A stretch of DNA of 64,000 nt, from NCBI GenBank assembly GCA_028293625.1, contig JAQGOL010000030.1:606566-670565 (forward strand). The letters run 5' to 3'. Origin of the DNA: Chthoniobacteraceae bacterium (GTDB lineage Bacteria; Verrucomicrobiota; Verrucomicrobiia; Chthoniobacterales; Chthoniobacteraceae). A model generated the notes under the pieces. That model was given only the letters and a program-made list of their open reading frames with translations, made no database searches and was not told the DNA's origin. Below are positions 55,782 through 64,000 of the stretch, piece after piece (position 1 is the stretch's first letter; every line of letters starts with the position of its first letter). The translations under genes were made by a program, and so were the position numbers.

Positions 55782-58685
55782 ATGAGCTCCCGCTGGCTGC
55801 TTCTCATGCTGGTTCTCACGCGGTCGGCCTCGGCCGAGTTTTTCAACGAGAAGATCGCGCCGTTGCTTGAAGCCCGCTGCTATAAATGCCACTCGCATCA
55901 GTCGGGGAAAATGAAAGGCGGGTTGACGCTTGATTCCCGCAGCGGCTGGGCCGAAGGCGGTGAATCCGGTCCGGCCGTATTACCCGGCAATGTCGAAAAG
56001 AGCCTTTTAATTCGCGCCATCCGGCACGGCGATCCCGATCTCAAAATGCCGAAGGAAAAGCTGCCACCCGAGGAGGTTGCGCTTTTGGAGGAATGGGTCA
56101 GACGTGGCGCCCCGGATCCGCGAGGAGCCGTGGCGGTGGAGAAAAAAACGGATTGGTGGTCTCTCAAACCGCTTACGCGGCCGCCGGTGCCAGGCTCCGG
56201 ACATCCCGTTGATGCGTTCATCGCGGCAAAACTTCAGGAAAAAAACATCGCCCGCTCCCCGGAAGCCGGTCGCAATGCCTTGATACGGCGGCTTTATTTC
56301 GATCTGCAAGGGCTGCCGCCTCCTCCGGCGGAAGTGGAAGCATTTGCCCGCTCAAACGACCCGGAGGCTTATCCCAAGTTGGTCGACCAATTGCTCGCCT
56401 CCCCGCGTTACGGAGAACGCTGGGCCCGCCATTGGCTCGATGTCATTCATTTTGCCGATACCCACGGTTTTGAGCATGACGTTTTCCGCCCCAATGCGTG
56501 GCGCTATCGTGACTATGTAATATCGAGCTTTAACCGCGACACCCCATGGCCCCGTTTTATTCGCGAACAACTCGCCACCGACACATTCTTCCCGGATGAA
56601 TCGCCCGTGGCACTCGGTTTTCTTGGAGCCGGCCCGTACGACATGAGCGCCGCGGGCACGGCCCCGAAAGCTTTTGAATACATGGATCGCGATGATCTGG
56701 TGACGCAGACCATGGCGGCTTTTGTCAGTACGACGGCCAATTGTGCGCGCTGCCATGCGCATAAGTTTGATCCGATCACGCAGGAAGACTATTTCGCGCT
56801 CCAGGCCGTTTTCGCGGGAATCGGCAAAGGCGACATCCCATTTGATGAAGATCCCGTGGTCGCGACGGCTCGCAAACGCTGGAACACGCTTCTTGCCGCC
56901 GCCAACACGGCGGCCAGCGCCCTGCTGCTCTCCGAACAGCCTCTTGTCACACAATGGGAAACCGATCGAGGCGGCGCCGTGGTCTGGGAGCCACTCGAAG
57001 CCGACGTTTTCCTCTCCTCCAATGGCGCCGTGCTGACCCGGCAGCCTGACGCCTCCATTTTATCAAATGGCCCGCGTCCGGAAATCGAGACCTGCACCAT
57101 TTCAGGGACCGGCAAGCTGCCTGAGATCACCGCGCTTCGGCTTGACGTGCTCGCCGACGACTCGTTGCCGATGAAAGGACCCGGCCGGGCCGACAATGGC
57201 AATTTGCATTTAAGCGAGTTTGAAGCGGCGTTGTTCGAGCCGGGCGCCACCGAGCCACGGAAGTTGAAGTTCAGCCGCGCATCGGCAGATTTTGACCAAA
57301 CCGACTGGGGCATCGCACGAGCTCTGGATGGCGATTTGAAGACGGCGTGGGGCATCCATCCACGCGTTGGCGAATCACATCATGCGGTTTTTGAACTGGA
57401 GCAAAAAACCGTCCTCAAGCTGGGGTCAAAGCTGGTCGTTGTGCTCAAACAACTTCACGGCGCTTCCCATATCATTGGCCGGTTCCGTCTCTCAATGACG
57501 AGCTCGCCGGGCAATGTCGCCACTGCACTCCCTTCCACAGTGGAACAAGTGCTGGCCATTCCATCGAACCAGCGAACTCTCGAACAGCAGACAGTGCTCG
57601 CAGCTTTTGTCCTAAAACGACGCGCCGAGGAGGAATTGGCGCGGCTGCCCGTGCGGGCCAAAGTTTACGCGGCGTCGAGCGCAGCCGAGAACGAACGCGG
57701 CGTCATCACGTTATTAGAACCGCGCGTCATCCGGGTTCTCACACGAGGCGACCTGGATAAACCCGAGGCTGAGGCCACTCCCGGCGCACTCTCAGCCATT
57801 ACGCCGCTCAAGGCCCGGTTTGAAGTCAAAAACGAAGCCGGTCGCCGCGCCGCGCTCGCGGACTGGCTGGCCGACCCGCAGAACCCATTGATGTGGCGCA
57901 GCATTGCCAATCGGGTCTGGCAATTCCATTTCGGCCGCGGACTCTGCGATACGCCGAGCGATTTCGGACACATGGGCGGCATCCCGTCGCACCCTGAACT
58001 GCTCGATTGGCTCGCAGCCGAGCTGCGGGAAAACGGCGGCTCGCTCAAGGCATTGCACCGGCTCATCTGCACCAGCGCCGCTTACCGGCAGGCTTCGGCA
58101 GAGAACCCCGGCGCCTCCGCGATCGACCCGGACAATCGTTTGCTCTGGAAGATGAATCGTTCACGCCTCGACGCCGACGAATTGCGCGATGCCGTCCTCT
58201 CAACCAGCGGACGGCTCGATCTCACGACAGGCGGGCCCGGCATTTCCCATTTTAAATCAAGTCCCGGTCCGCAGGCGACGCCGTCACTCGATTATTCGGT
58301 CTTCGATTGGGACAGCCCCGGTGCGTCGCGCCGCAGCATTTACCGGGTGGTATGGCGTGGAATCGCCGATCCGTTTATGGAAACCCTCGATTTTCCCGAT
58401 GCCGCGCTTCTTGCGCCGGTGCGCGGATTTTCTGTATCGCCCCTGCAGGCGCTTGCTTTGCTTAACAACGAGTTTGTCCTCCGCCAAAGCGAACATTTTG
58501 CGGCCAGAATAGAAAAACTTGGCTCCTGCACCGGCGACCGCATCCGGGCCGCGTTCAGACTTGCATACTTTCGCGAGCCGGACCCCGGAGAACTTGCCGA
58601 TTTTACGAAGCTCGCCGATCAATACACGCTTTCAGCCGCGTGCCGGGTCTTGTTCAACAGCAACGAGTTCCTCTTTCTAAACTGA
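55782..58685 (+). CDS. Planctomycete-type cytochrome c / DUF1549 / DUF1553 protein
   Basis: 967 residues from the ATG at 55782, giving a signal peptide (MSSRWLLLMLVLTRSASA). The PSCyt1 domain has one haem motif, CYKCH (33-37). DUF1549 (PSCyt2) begins near 141 with VDAFIAAKLQEKNIARSPEA and RRLYFDLQGLPPPP. A beta-rich middle part (about 430-620) follows. DUF1553 covers about 690-930 (WLADPQNPLMWRSIANRVWQ, FHFGRGLCDTPSDFG). These proteins are very common in planctomycetes and verrucomicrobia and absent from most other bacteria; their role is not proven. The DUF1501 gene starts 2 bp after the stop, the usual pairing. Confidence 0.93.
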   Translation: MSSRWLLLMLVLTRSASAEFFNEKIAPLLEARCYKCHSHQSGKMKGGLTLDSRSGWAEGGESGPAVLPGNVEKSLLIRAIRHGDPDLKMPKEKLPPEEVALLEEWVRRGAPDPRGAVAVEKKTDWWSLKPLTRPPVPGSGHPVDAFIAAKLQEKNIARSPEAGRNALIRRLYFDLQGLPPPPAEVEAFARSNDPEAYPKLVDQLLASPRYGERWARHWLDVIHFADTHGFEHDVFRPNAWRYRDYVISSFNRDTPWPRFIREQLATDTFFPDESPVALGFLGAGPYDMSAAGTAPKAFEYMDRDDLVTQTMAAFVSTTANCARCHAHKFDPITQEDYFALQAVFAGIGKGDIPFDEDPVVATARKRWNTLLAAANTAASALLLSEQPLVTQWETDRGGAVVWEPLEADVFLSSNGAVLTRQPDASILSNGPRPEIETCTISGTGKLPEITALRLDVLADDSLPMKGPGRADNGNLHLSEFEAALFEPGATEPRKLKFSRASADFDQTDWGIARALDGDLKTAWGIHPRVGESHHAVFELEQKTVLKLGSKLVVVLKQLHGASHIIGRFRLSMTSSPGNVATALPSTVEQVLAIPSNQRTLEQQTVLAAFVLKRRAEEELARLPVRAKVYAASSAAENERGVITLLEPRVIRVLTRGDLDKPEAEATPGALSAITPLKARFEVKNEAGRRAALADWLADPQNPLMWRSIANRVWQFHFGRGLCDTPSDFGHMGGIPSHPELLDWLAAELRENGGSLKALHRLICTSAAYRQASAENPGASAIDPDNRLLWKMNRSRLDADELRDAVLSTSGRLDLTTGGPGISHFKSSPGPQATPSLDYSVFDWDSPGASRRSIYRVVWRGIADPFMETLDFPDAALLAPVRGFSVSPLQALALLNNEFVLRQSEHFAARIEKLGSCTGDRIRAAFRLAYFREPDPGELADFTKLADQYTLSAACRVLFNSNEFLFLN

Positions 58686-58687
58686 AC

Positions 58688-60130
58688 ATGAATCTGCATT
58701 GCGCCTCTTCCGCCCGCAGCCGCCGCGACTTTCTTTGGAATCTGGGCGGCGGGTTGGGCGGCATTGCACTGGCCCAATTGCTCGGGCGGGAAAGCCTGGG
58801 TGACGAAGCTTTTCTGCCGCGGCCCGAGTTCAACGGCGGCCTGCATCATCCGGCCAAGGTCAAACGGATCATCCAGCTTTTCATGAACGGCGGGGCCAGC
58901 CCGATGGATACCTTTGATTACAAGCCGGAATTGGCGCGCCTCCACGGCCAGATGCTTGGGCCAAAAGAAAAGCCCGAGGGACAGACCGGCGCCGTCGGAG
59001 CGGTCATGAAAAGCCCTTTCGAATTCCAACAACATGGCCAGAGCGGACGCTGGGTGAGCAGCGTTTTTCCGCACCAGGCAAAGTGTGTCGACGAGATGGC
59101 GTTTCTGATGGCCATGACCACGAAAACCAACGTGCACGGTCCCGGGAGTTACATGATGAACACCGGCTTCATCCTGCCGGGGTTTCCCTGCATGGGCGCC
59201 TGGATCTCGTATGCCCTTGGCAGCCTGAGCGATAACCTTCCCGCGTTTATTGTCCTGCCCGATGCGCGCGGACTTCCTTATAATCAGAAAGGCAACTTCG
59301 GGCCGGGCTTTCTTCCCGCGCGTCATCAGGGCACGCTTATCAACGCGGCCTCCTCCCAGCCTGTGCCGAATCTTTTTGCCGATGCCCGCCATCTGTTTGC
59401 CACCGGTGACGCCGATCGCGACAGCTTGGTTTTGCTGCAAAAACTCAATCGCGCCGATGCCACCGCGCACCCGGGCGAATCGAATCTTGAAGCGCGAATT
59501 GCATCGTGCGAGCTGGCCGCCAAAATGCAGCTCAGCGCGCCGGAAGCGTTTGATCTATCGCGCGAAACCGACGCCACCCGGACCGGATACGGACTTGGCA
59601 ATAAAGTGACAGAGGATTTCGGCCGCCGTTGCCTGCTGGCCCGGCGTCTGATTGAACGCGGCACGCGGGTCGTCCAGGTCTGGAGCGGTCCGCAGGGTGC
59701 TGCCAACAATTGGGATAATCACGGCAATATTCAAACTGAACTGCCGCTCATTGCAGCCAGCGTCGATCAGCCGATCGCCGCATTGCTGGCCGATCTCAAA
59801 GCGCGCGGTCTTATGGACGATACCCTTGTCGTCTGGACCACCGAATTTGGACGAACTCCATTTGCCCAAGGCAGCCTGGGACGCGATCACAACGGCGGCA
59901 CGTTTGTAACCTGGCTTGCAGGGGCCGGAATCAAGGCCGGTGTTGCCCACGGCCGCAGTGACGATCTCGGCTTCCAAACCGCGGAGGGAAAAACTTTCTG
60001 CTACGACCTGCATGCCACAATCCTGCATTTGCTTGGCATCGATCACACCCGACTTACCTTCCGCAATGCCGGCATCGACCGCCGCCTCACCGACGTCCAT
60101 GGAAAAGTGGTAAGCGAGATCCTCGGATAA
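58688..60130 (+). CDS. DUF1501 Tat-exported protein
   Basis: 480 residues from the ATG at 58688. A twin-arginine signal (SARSRRDFLWNLGGGLGGI) starts it. DUF1501 features include HHPAKVKRIIQLFMNGGASP, DTFDYKPELARLHGQ, QVWSGPQGAANNWDNHGNIQ, VVWTTEFGRTPFAQG and GRDHNGGTFVTWLAGAGI, giving a sulfatase/alkaline-phosphatase-like outline. It is probably periplasmic. It is paired in operon with the DUF1549/DUF1553 cytochrome, which is the typical partner. Confidence 0.94.
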   Translation: MNLHCASSARSRRDFLWNLGGGLGGIALAQLLGRESLGDEAFLPRPEFNGGLHHPAKVKRIIQLFMNGGASPMDTFDYKPELARLHGQMLGPKEKPEGQTGAVGAVMKSPFEFQQHGQSGRWVSSVFPHQAKCVDEMAFLMAMTTKTNVHGPGSYMMNTGFILPGFPCMGAWISYALGSLSDNLPAFIVLPDARGLPYNQKGNFGPGFLPARHQGTLINAASSQPVPNLFADARHLFATGDADRDSLVLLQKLNRADATAHPGESNLEARIASCELAAKMQLSAPEAFDLSRETDATRTGYGLGNKVTEDFGRRCLLARRLIERGTRVVQVWSGPQGAANNWDNHGNIQTELPLIAASVDQPIAALLADLKARGLMDDTLVVWTTEFGRTPFAQGSLGRDHNGGTFVTWLAGAGIKAGVAHGRSDDLGFQTAEGKTFCYDLHATILHLLGIDHTRLTFRNAGIDRRLTDVHGKVVSEILG

Positions 60131-60153
60131 AGGCGGCTGACTTTTAGGGCGCT

Positions 60154-60414
60154 TTACATGGCGCTTTGGAAATCGCCCTTCTGTCGACCGCTGCCGGAAT
60201 CATGCTTTTTTTCCGCGTACCGATCAAACCGGTTTGAAAGGATAAAAAAGGTTGGTGCCCAGAGCCCGACGAAGATGCCGAAGCGTTCCGCATGGGGCTG
60301 TAGATCGACGTTGGGGCCGCCCAATAGAAACCAGATTGCGATGGAGCCGAGGATAGAGGCAAAACCGAGGACAAAGCAGATATTGCTAAGGTGTTTAAGT
60401 TGGATGGAATTCAT
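60154..60414 (-). CDS. Small two-helix membrane protein
   Basis: 86 residues from an ATG at 60414 (MNSIQLKHLSNICFVLGFAS). Two hydrophobic helices at about 13-33 and 45-62 and a polar C-terminal tail. I recognise no family. It stands alone, converging on DUF1501 and separated by 101 bp from the SOUL gene upstream on its strand. Confidence 0.65.
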   Translation of the reverse strand: MNSIQLKHLSNICFVLGFASILGSIAIWFLLGGPNVDLQPHAERFGIFVGLWAPTFFILSNRFDRYAEKKHDSGSGRQKGDFQSAM

Positions 60415-60515
60415 GGGATTTTGTGGATTGGGTTAAGTAAGAGATCGGTTGCAGGAACGGGGGGAAGAGCGGGCAAGTAAGCCGGTTTTTGAAGGCTATC
60501 GAAAAACTCCGCCCC

Positions 60516-61094
60516 TTAGTCCTGCCGCCTATCGAGACGGATCAGCACTTCGTTGCGGCGCAAAAGGACCGGTGTCCATGGCGGATCGTAGTAGGCAAAT
60601 AGTGGAGCCCCTTTTGCAGAGAGCTTCCGCAATTCAATCCAGGTTTTGAGCTTCTCGATGGCGTCCTTCTCTTGGGTGCGGCCTCCGGCAAACCGGCACA
60701 CGGCAAACCGTGCCGCCTCCAGCTTGCCCAGCGTTACGCGTTCATCGGTTGGCTTTGGCACCCCATTTTCCACAGCCTTTTTGGGCATGATGAAGCTCAT
60801 CGTTTTCATTTCAGGATCGATAAGAACCGGCGTGGTCATTTCGATCTTCTGCGTGTCTCCGTTGCGCCCGGTGATAAAGCTGAACAGCTGTCTAAAACCG
60901 CGGTTCATTTCCCCTTCCTCCATCGGCGTCGTGGCAACCGCAAGCCTCGGGTAATCACGAATCTCAAACTTATCCTCGGCGCGCACAACCATGTAATCCG
61001 GCGTTTCAGTAGCCGCGCGGGACGTGCTGATCAGCCAGAATACGGAAAGCGCAACGGGCAGCGCCAACAGGAAGGATGCGGTGGAACGTTTCAT
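60516..61094 (-). CDS. SOUL-family haem-binding protein
   Basis: 192 residues with a signal-type segment (FLLALPVALSVFWLISTSRA). The SOUL domain runs from YMVVRAEDKFEIRDYPRLAV through GFRQLFSFITGRNGDTQKIE, MTTPVLIDPE and VAVCRFAGG-like (FAVCRFAGG) to the C-terminus. Eukaryotic SOUL proteins bind haem and related tetrapyrroles; in bacteria the role is unclear. It overlaps the SDR gene by 4 bases (ATGA at 61091-61094), which suggests a shared job. Confidence 0.9.
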   Translation of the reverse strand: MKRSTASFLLALPVALSVFWLISTSRAATETPDYMVVRAEDKFEIRDYPRLAVATTPMEEGEMNRGFRQLFSFITGRNGDTQKIEMTTPVLIDPEMKTMSFIMPKKAVENGVPKPTDERVTLGKLEAARFAVCRFAGGRTQEKDAIEKLKTWIELRKLSAKGAPLFAYYDPPWTPVLLRRNEVLIRLDRRQD

Positions 61095-61945
61095 GGATTA
61101 AAATCGGTCGGCATGCCAATCGATCGCCAGGCAGCCAGTTCGCTCTCGGAAACCGTGATTTTTTTGTGCGCTTTTTCCGTGGCATATTTCCCAAGTATCA
61201 GACGCATTGGAGGCTTCCCGGATTCCACCGCCGCGATAATGGCCGTCGCCGCCTTCATCGGATCGCCGGGTTGTTTTCCTTCCATCGACTCTAAAAAATG
61301 CCGGAAACGGCCGCTGCTGCTGTCATAGTCGCCGAGATGATATCCGGCACGCTCCAGGGAGTGCCCAATGAAGCCTGTGCGAAATGGTCCCGGTTGCACG
61401 ATCGTTACTTCGATCCCAAGCGGTTTAAGTTCGGCTGCCAACGATTCGGAAACACCTTCAAGCGCGCATTTTGTGGCGCCGTAAATTGAAAGCCCGGCGT
61501 AATTGGAAATCGCCGCCGCCGCGGAGATATTCACGATGTGACCGCTTTTCTGCTCGCGCAAAACCGGCAACACCGCGCGCATCACCTCAAGAGCGCCGAA
61601 GAAATTGACGGCAAAAATGCGGTGAATCTGCTCCTCGCTGAATTCTTCAAATGCTCCAACCAGTCCATAGCCGGCGTTATTAACCACCACGTCGAGACGA
61701 CCAAATTCCGCGGTTGCCTCCACGACGGCGCTTTTAACTTGCGCCGGATTACTTACATCAAGCGCCAGGACGCGACATGTATCGGGATAAAGTGAGGCAA
61801 GCTTCCGAAGCGTCGATGGATCCCGCGCGGTGGCGATGACTTTTTGACCGCAAGCGAGCACCTGGCTGGCAAGCGCCAATCCCATGCCACGAGAGCAGCC
61901 CGTAATCAGCCAGACACGCGGAGTCGATAGTGGTTTGGAGTTCAT
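61091..61945 (-). CDS. Short-chain dehydrogenase/reductase
   Basis: 284 residues from the ATG at 61945. Classical SDR with TGCSRGMGLA (nucleotide-binding TGxxxGxG), VVNNAGYGLVG, and the catalytic YGATK (IYGATKCALEGVSES) with a Ser upstream in NISAAAAIS. It is probably NAD(P)-dependent; substrate unknown. It is translationally coupled to the SOUL gene. Confidence 0.93.
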   Translation of the reverse strand: MNSKPLSTPRVWLITGCSRGMGLALASQVLACGQKVIATARDPSTLRKLASLYPDTCRVLALDVSNPAQVKSAVVEATAEFGRLDVVVNNAGYGLVGAFEEFSEEQIHRIFAVNFFGALEVMRAVLPVLREQKSGHIVNISAAAAISNYAGLSIYGATKCALEGVSESLAAELKPLGIEVTIVQPGPFRTGFIGHSLERAGYHLGDYDSSSGRFRHFLESMEGKQPGDPMKAATAIIAAVESGKPPMRLILGKYATEKAHKKITVSESELAAWRSIGMPTDFNP

Positions 61946-62285
61946 TGGAAAGAGCTCCCATCCACGACGACTTCGGCGCAGGAAGGAGTTTAATTGCAAC
62001 CCTTACGTTTCTGTTAGGCCGGCGGGTTCGTTAATCTTCAAGTTTCTTCATCCGCGGCCAAACACCGGTCCGGAGCATTTTAAAAAATGGCCGATTAACC
62101 GCTTTTAAATCTTAAAAATTAGGTTACGCAGCTGCAGGTAATTCGTGACACACGATTTGTTATCACGTTCGCGTTCAAACGGTAATGACGCTTAATCGGA
62201 TTGAAAAATTTCAAACAAGCTTTGGTCCTGGCTAATCTGTGGTTATTAATAATAAGCGGTCCTCATTTTCTCCATCCCTGTGCCC
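61946..62285. other. AT-rich intergenic region between divergent SDR and TolB-like genes
   Basis: 340 bp. It contains an inverted repeat CGTGA (62144-62148) / TCACG (62163-62167) with a 14 nt spacer, and the palindrome GCAGCTGC near 62129-62136. A weak promoter for the TolB-like gene, listed separately, sits at the right end. No gene is supported. Confidence 0.5.
62222..62250 (+). promoter_or_regulatory. Weak candidate promoter of the TolB-like gene
   Basis: TTGGTC (62222-62227) and TATTAA (62244-62249) are 16 nt apart, about 36 bp before the ATG at 62286. The AT-rich setting makes chance matches likely, so this is tentative. Confidence 0.25.
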
Positions 62286-64000
62286 ATGCGATTCCTCCGA
62301 CCATCGTACACTGCGTTCGATTTGAATGCTCTCCACTCCCAAATCCGGAACGGCAAAGGGATAAGAGCTGTTTCGAAAAGTTTGATGTTTGCCGTTCTGC
62401 TCGCCGGCTTGATGGCATTGCCAGGCATCCCTGCAAACGCGCAGAGCGCAACGGCGGGAAAAATCGTCTTCTCCTCCACTCGCGCTGATTTAAATACCGA
62501 TATCTATCTGATGAACCTGGATGGAACCGGCATCCAGCGGCTCACATACGATACCTCGGAGGACGTTCAGCCTGCTCTGAGCCCCGATGGAACCAAAGTG
62601 GCATTTGTCTCAAGCCGCGGTTTGGAAATCCCGGCGGGCACCCCGGGCAGCACCGGCCGGGAAAAATCGGAGATCTATATTGTCAATGTGGACGGGAGCG
62701 GTCTGAGAAAACTCACAGATTTCGGCACGGTTACCGGGCACCCGGTCTGGAGCCCGGACGGCACGCAGATTGCCTATGTCGGGCGTGACGCTGCGGAAGC
62801 GACCCATGTTTACAAGATCAGTGCAACGGGTGGAGCTCCAACGATGTTGGCGGATGCCAGTTATATTGACATAACATGGAATCACAGGCCCTCCGGAGAT
62901 TTCATCCGGTATGCCGGCCGCGAGGTAACTTCGGGAGGCATCTCCAGGAGCTATCCCTATACAATGAAGCCCGATGGAACCGGGCAGCAAATCGAATTCA
63001 CCGCTCCGCCCCTCTACAGTCCGGACGGCAGCAAATATATCAGGTTCGACAGCCTGCAATCGTTGGAGATTCATAATACGGCTGACTCCGCGGTAATTGG
63101 CCACCTGAACTACTGGGCTTTAGGCAGGATTACATTCAGCGCCGATAGCCAAAAGGTTGTGTTTTCCGGCAATTTTCCCGGGAACGATAACAACAATCAC
63201 TATCACATCTATACAGCCAACATTAACGGCACCGGTTTGACACAATTAACCCGCGCCATTGGCTCCGATGACTTCCCTTCGTGTGGACCAGGATTAACGG
63301 TCCCGATTCCGACGGCCGAGACAGGGTTCGGACGGTTGGTTTTGCAAGGTAACGATGGGATTTTTACAATGAACCCAACCGGTTGGGGAATGCAAAGACT
63401 GGAGCCTGTTTCTCCCACGGGTGCCCCGGTCGGCCCTTTCTATCATCCGAAATGGAACAAGGCTGGCACTCGCATTGCCATGGATGACCATCAAAACCTG
63501 TTTACCATGGCAGCCGATGGCACCGACTTGCAGCAGGTAACTCATCTCACAGCTGGATACGCCGTGGAACCGAGCTGGAATTCCGCGGGCACCGCGCTCG
63601 CATTCACCTTCCAGGACGGAAGCCCGTTCTACTACCACGAGCGCATTCATACCATTAAGGTAGATGGGAGCGGCGATACTGAGATACCGGCCGTAACCAA
63701 GAGTTACGGAACCCCGGCCTGGCAACCTGCCTCCGACGGTACGGACGGGGCCATCGCCTTCTTTCAAGGAGCCGCCTACCTGGAAAGCAGCATCGGCATC
63801 AATTACGGGGCGCAATCGAATAGCGCTGTTCTGTTTACTAATCAAATTGAGGGAAACAGCTACGATGCCGAGAATCAGAGCGGAACCGGACTTTACTTCG
63901 GCAGCCCGGCCTGGAATCCCACCGGCACAAGGCTGGCAGTGGTGCGCACGGAACGGCGTCGCCCCCAAAGCGCAAATTATGCTTACATGGTTAGCTCCAA
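62286..64000 (+). CDS. TolB-like beta-propeller (PD40) exported protein, C-terminus cut by window edge
   Basis: The frame is open from the ATG at 62286 to the window end. An inner ATG at 62385 would give MFAVLLAGLMALPG directly, but it lacks the positive n-region, so I prefer 62286, with residues up to VSKSLMFAVLLAGLMALPGI as a long signal peptide. PD40/WD40-like blades repeat: IYLMNLDGTGIQRLTYD, VQPALSPDGTKVAFVSSRG, IYIVNVDGSGLRKLTDFG and GHPVWSPDGTQIAYVGR. This resembles TolB and similar propellers that bind partner proteins or ligands. No anchor is visible in the part shown. Confidence 0.85.
   Translation, partial: MRFLRPSYTAFDLNALHSQIRNGKGIRAVSKSLMFAVLLAGLMALPGIPANAQSATAGKIVFSSTRADLNTDIYLMNLDGTGIQRLTYDTSEDVQPALSPDGTKVAFVSSRGLEIPAGTPGSTGREKSEIYIVNVDGSGLRKLTDFGTVTGHPVWSPDGTQIAYVGRDAAEATHVYKISATGGAPTMLADASYIDITWNHRPSGDFIRYAGREVTSGGISRSYPYTMKPDGTGQQIEFTAPPLYSPDGSKYIRFDSLQSLEIHNTADSAVIGHLNYWALGRITFSADSQKVVFSGNFPGNDNNNHYHIYTANINGTGLTQLTRAIGSDDFPSCGPGLTVPIPTAETGFGRLVLQGNDGIFTMNPTGWGMQRLEPVSPTGAPVGPFYHPKWNKAGTRIAMDDHQNLFTMAADGTDLQQVTHLTAGYAVEPSWNSAGTALAFTFQDGSPFYYHERIHTIKVDGSGDTEIPAVTKSYGTPAWQPASDGTDGAIAFFQGAAYLESSIGINYGAQSNSAVLFTNQIEGNSYDAENQSGTGLYFGSPAWNPTGTRLAVVRTERRRPQSANYAYMVSS

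Noticed and set aside
1-64000. tRNA, rRNA, insertion sequences, prophage
   Set aside because: I looked for tRNA-like T-arm motifs in the intergenic gaps, transposase motifs and phage genes, and saw none; a covariance-model search would be needed to be certain about RNAs.

Overview
The window looks like a chromosomal segment from a member of the Verrucomicrobiota, possibly the Spartobacteria/Chthoniobacter side of the phylum. This is inferred from gene content, not from a marker phylogeny. The pointers are a planctomycete-type cytochrome c/DUF1549/DUF1553 protein paired with a DUF1501 Tat protein, very large secreted proteins with lamin-tail, CotH-kinase and RCC1 domains, and a PATR-repeat protein ending in a PEP-CTERM sorting signal. 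No rRNA, tRNA, CRISPR array, insertion sequence or phage gene was seen.

Left part (1-11.5 kb): a rhodanese cut by the window edge, divergent from a secreted glycoside hydrolase. Then come a MoxR ATPase / DUF58 / transglutaminase operon with overlapping stops and starts, and housekeeping genes pyrF (minus strand), purA and uppS. A sigma-54 activator follows whose receiver has Glu where the phospho-Asp should be, preceded by a -24/-12-like promoter and a hairpin. A DUF1328 micro-membrane protein ends this part.

Middle (12-42.6 kb): everything is on the minus strand except one tiny ORF. A 2065-residue RCC1/beta-helix/lamin-tail protein sits in more AT-rich surroundings. It is followed by mfd, a class IV aminotransferase and the ileS-lspA pair. 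Next is a 16 kb cell-surface block read from high to low coordinates: a PATR/PA14/PEP-CTERM giant, a lamin-tail/CotH protein, a Tat-exported NHL propeller, and a 1667-residue protein with five lamin-tail domains and a CotH kinase domain.

Right part (43-64 kb): an orphan flavin-dependent halogenase on the plus strand. Facing it is an eight-gene minus-strand run: uvrA, a TPR protein, a class V aminotransferase, an acyltransferase, sanA, a second DUF218 protein, a histidine kinase and its response regulator. Divergent from uvrA is an 83-residue protein resembling a free-standing histidine-kinase dimerisation helix pair. The cytochrome/DUF1553-DUF1501 pair follows, then a small membrane protein, a SOUL haem-binding protein overlapping an SDR, and a TolB-like propeller protein cut by the right edge.

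No single stretch proves a new system. The strongest leads are the CotH/lamin-tail/NHL surface locus, the degenerate-receiver sigma-54 activator with its upstream promoter and hairpin, the envelope module wired to a two-component pair, the orphan halogenase, and a UvrA lacking half of its first zinc site.
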